A stretch of DNA of 64,000 nucleotides from JBDHWG01 sp046328505 (GTDB lineage: Bacteria > Chloroflexota > Anaerolineae > Epilineales > JAHCIE01). The notes under the pieces were generated by a model. That model worked only from the letters and a program-made list of their open reading frames with translations. It was not told the origin of the DNA and ran no database searches. The translations under genes and the position numbers were made by a program. Shown here in pieces: positions 62,500-64,000 of the stretch (the stretch's first letter is position 1; each line of letters begins with the position of its first letter). Where the stretch lies: positions 124,001 through 188,000 of the forward strand of contig JAXLWL010000009.1 in NCBI GenBank assembly GCA_046328505.1, written 5' to 3'.

Positions 62500-63711
62500 A
62501 TGAGCGTGATTGATAGAAACGCGACACCATTCTTGAATGATGCCTACGACCTGATTGATGACCTGACCGCGACACGGCGCGACTTCCACATGCACCCCGA
62601 GCTGGGTTTCCAGGAGTTCCGCACCTCGGGGATTGTGGCCGAACGGCTGACGGCCCTGGGCTACGAAGTCGTGACCGGCGTCGGCGGCACGGGCGTGGTC
62701 GGCCTGCTCCAGGGCGGCAAGCCAGGCGACCGCACGATCCTGCTGCGCTTCGACATGGACGCGCTGCCCATCGAGGAGGCGAACAACGTCCCGTACCGCT
62801 CGCAAACGCCCGGCGTCATGCACGCCTGCGGCCACGACGCGCACACCGCGATCGGGCTGGGCGTCGCCAACGTCCTGATGAAGCACCGCGCCGAGCTGCC
62901 CGGCACGATCAAGCTGATGTTCCAGCCGGCCGAGGAGGCGTTGGGCGGGGCGATGGCGATGATCAACGACGGCATCCTGGACCGCATTGGCCCGCCGGTA
63001 GACCGCGCCTTCGGGCTGCATGTCTCGTCGGGGCACCCGACGGGGACGGCGGCGACGCGCGTCGGCCCGATGCTGGCGGCAGCCGCGCCGTTCACAGTCA
63101 CCGTCAAGGGCCGCGGCGGCCACGGCGCGATGCCGCACGCGACGGTGGACGCGGTGGTGGTGGCGGCGCAGATTGTTGTCGCGCTACAGACGATTGTCTC
63201 GCGGAACGTCGATCCAGAGGAGACCGCCGTTGTCACCATCGGCAGCATCACGGCGGGCAACGCGAGCAACGTCATCGCCGAGACGGCGACGATGCGCGGC
63301 AGCATCCGCAGCTTCACACCCGAGGTCAAGGCCCTGTTGCGCAAGCGTATCCCGGAGGTTGTGGAGGGCATCGCGGCGGCGCTGGGCGCGACGGCCGAGG
63401 TGAGCATCGACGACGGGGTGGACGCGACGGTGAACGCCGAGGCGCCGACTGAGCTGGCGGCATCCGCTGCGGCGGCGGTGCTGGGCGCGGACAACGTGGA
63501 CCTGGACTTTCGGCTGACGGGCAGCGAGGATTTCTCGGCGGTGCTGGATCGCGTGCCGGGCAACTTCTTCATGCTCGGGGCGCGGGACGACGCGCGTCGG
63601 CTGAACGCGCCGCACCACAACCCGCACTTCGACATCGACGAGACGTGCTTGCCGTGGGGCGTGGCGATCCTGTGCGACACAGCGCTGCGCGCCCTGAACG
63701 GCGAGGGGTAG
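62500..63711 (+). CDS. M20 family metallopeptidase / amidohydrolase
   Basis: A 403-residue zinc hydrolase related to N-acyl-amino-acid and hippurate hydrolases. RRDFHMHPELGFQEFRTS, LLRFDMDALPIEEANNVPYR, MHACGHDAHTAIGLGVA, MFQPAEEALGGAMAMI and the dimerisation-domain motif VKGRGGHGAMPHATVDAVV are all present, as is the late His in NAPHHNPHFDIDE. The Cys of HACGHD fits the IAA-amino-acid-hydrolase subgroup. GAGGGAG sets the start at 62500; the longer upstream frame lacks support. Base composition returns to the high-GC chromosome type. Confidence 0.92.
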   Translation: MSVIDRNATPFLNDAYDLIDDLTATRRDFHMHPELGFQEFRTSGIVAERLTALGYEVVTGVGGTGVVGLLQGGKPGDRTILLRFDMDALPIEEANNVPYRSQTPGVMHACGHDAHTAIGLGVANVLMKHRAELPGTIKLMFQPAEEALGGAMAMINDGILDRIGPPVDRAFGLHVSSGHPTGTAATRVGPMLAAAAPFTVTVKGRGGHGAMPHATVDAVVVAAQIVVALQTIVSRNVDPEETAVVTIGSITAGNASNVIAETATMRGSIRSFTPEVKALLRKRIPEVVEGIAAALGATAEVSIDDGVDATVNAEAPTELAASAAAAVLGADNVDLDFRLTGSEDFSAVLDRVPGNFFMLGARDDARRLNAPHHNPHFDIDETCLPWGVAILCDTALRALNGEG

Positions 63712-63745
63712 ACAGGGCCGGAATTCTAGCAGCTGACGAGAAGAG

Positions 63746-63820
63746 GGCCACTGAGGCACAGAGGCCGCAGAGAATTTTCGTATTCTCTGGGCGCTCTGCG
63801 ACTCTGTGGCTCTCTTGCTC
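63746..63820. repeat. Imperfect inverted repeat after the M20 gene
   Basis: Arms GCCACTGAGGCACAGAG / CTCTGCGACTCTGTGGC with AGAGAAT / ATTCTCT inside. Diverged relative of the repeat at 50602-50660. Confidence 0.6.
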
Positions 63821-63849
63821 TTATACGGTTGCGGAGGCTGTCATTTGGC

Positions 63850-63998
63850 GTCGCTGCGAGGAGGACGTCTCGCGGGAGTGTGGGGGGCGAAGCTCCCCAC
63901 TGACGAAGCAGCCTCCCGGTGCGTTTCACGCACGTCATAGCGGCTAGGAGTGTATTTCGCAAAGGCAAGGGATTGCTTCGCTGACGCTCGCAATGACG
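63850..63998. repeat. Foldback repeat at the right edge
   Basis: Starts GTCGCTGCGAGGAGG and ends GCTCGCAATGACG, with the GGGGGGCGAAGCTCCCCACT insert seen also at 7540, 8620, 15885 and 40490. Confidence 0.75.
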
Positions 63999-64000
63999 CT

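Overview
The window looks like a chromosomal segment of a high-GC bacterium, most likely a Chloroflexota member. This is an inference from four traits: the gene order dnaK-grpE-dnaJ-hspR, a secreted NHL/PA14 protein ending in YLYLPYIQR (a tail type common in that phylum), LLM-class flavin oxidoreductase and pentapeptide genes, and very dense dispersed palindromic repeats. No rRNA, tRNA or CRISPR array was found.

Layout. 1-5600: the 3' end of glmS, a GT4 glycosyltransferase, pentapeptide, DoxX-like and LLM-oxidoreductase genes, a small basic protein and a duplicated holin-like membrane protein. 5700-11600: a macro-domain protein with a death-like effector-associated domain, an exact 153-bp tandem array, an amidohydrolase and a one-chain MmeI-like restriction-modification enzyme. 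11900-18200: a 12-repeat NHL/PA14 secreted protein, a 130-bp tandem palindrome array interrupted by a GIY-YIG nuclease gene, a small membrane protein and a glycosidase-like lipoprotein. 18270-21830: an orphan phage terminase-like ATPase, a small conserved protein and the primary sigma factor with a near-consensus promoter. 22036-29554: the heat-shock block dnaK, grpE, dnaJ, hspR, a BON protein and clpB. clpB carries two apparent single-base deletions. Two HAIR-like operators lie upstream of dnaK and fit HspR autoregulation.

29900-42500: single genes (histidine phosphatase, methyltransferase, WYL regulator, EVE, VOC, a degenerate HPRT-like protein, a bactofilin-like membrane protein, a prolyl iminopeptidase-like hydrolase, two beta-propeller proteins). 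A truncated, frameshifted transposase lies directly against an orphan SecA-type zinc-binding tail. 42740-49024 is the most unusual locus: a full-length RelA/SpoT-like protein fused to an AAA/STAND ATPase, translationally coupled to a second ATPase with an OmpR-type DNA-binding domain, followed by a membrane SPFH protein. Both transcription units have near-consensus promoters followed by related TGTCAC/TGTGAC motifs. 49400-59324: acyl-CoA dehydrogenase, MmgE/PrpD, Fpg, a DEAD-box helicase, an aromatic-amino-acid-type decarboxylase, a CPA2 antiporter and TatA. 59899-62335: a visibly AT-richer BsaWI-like restriction-modification island with a controller protein. 62500-63711: an M20 amidohydrolase.

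Intergenic space is dominated by foldback repeats: a 120-150 bp palindrome (ends GTCATTGCGAG / CTCGCAATGAC), a 153-bp unit, and larger elements with their own terminal inverted repeats (TACCAAACG and CCTGTCTTTTACACA).
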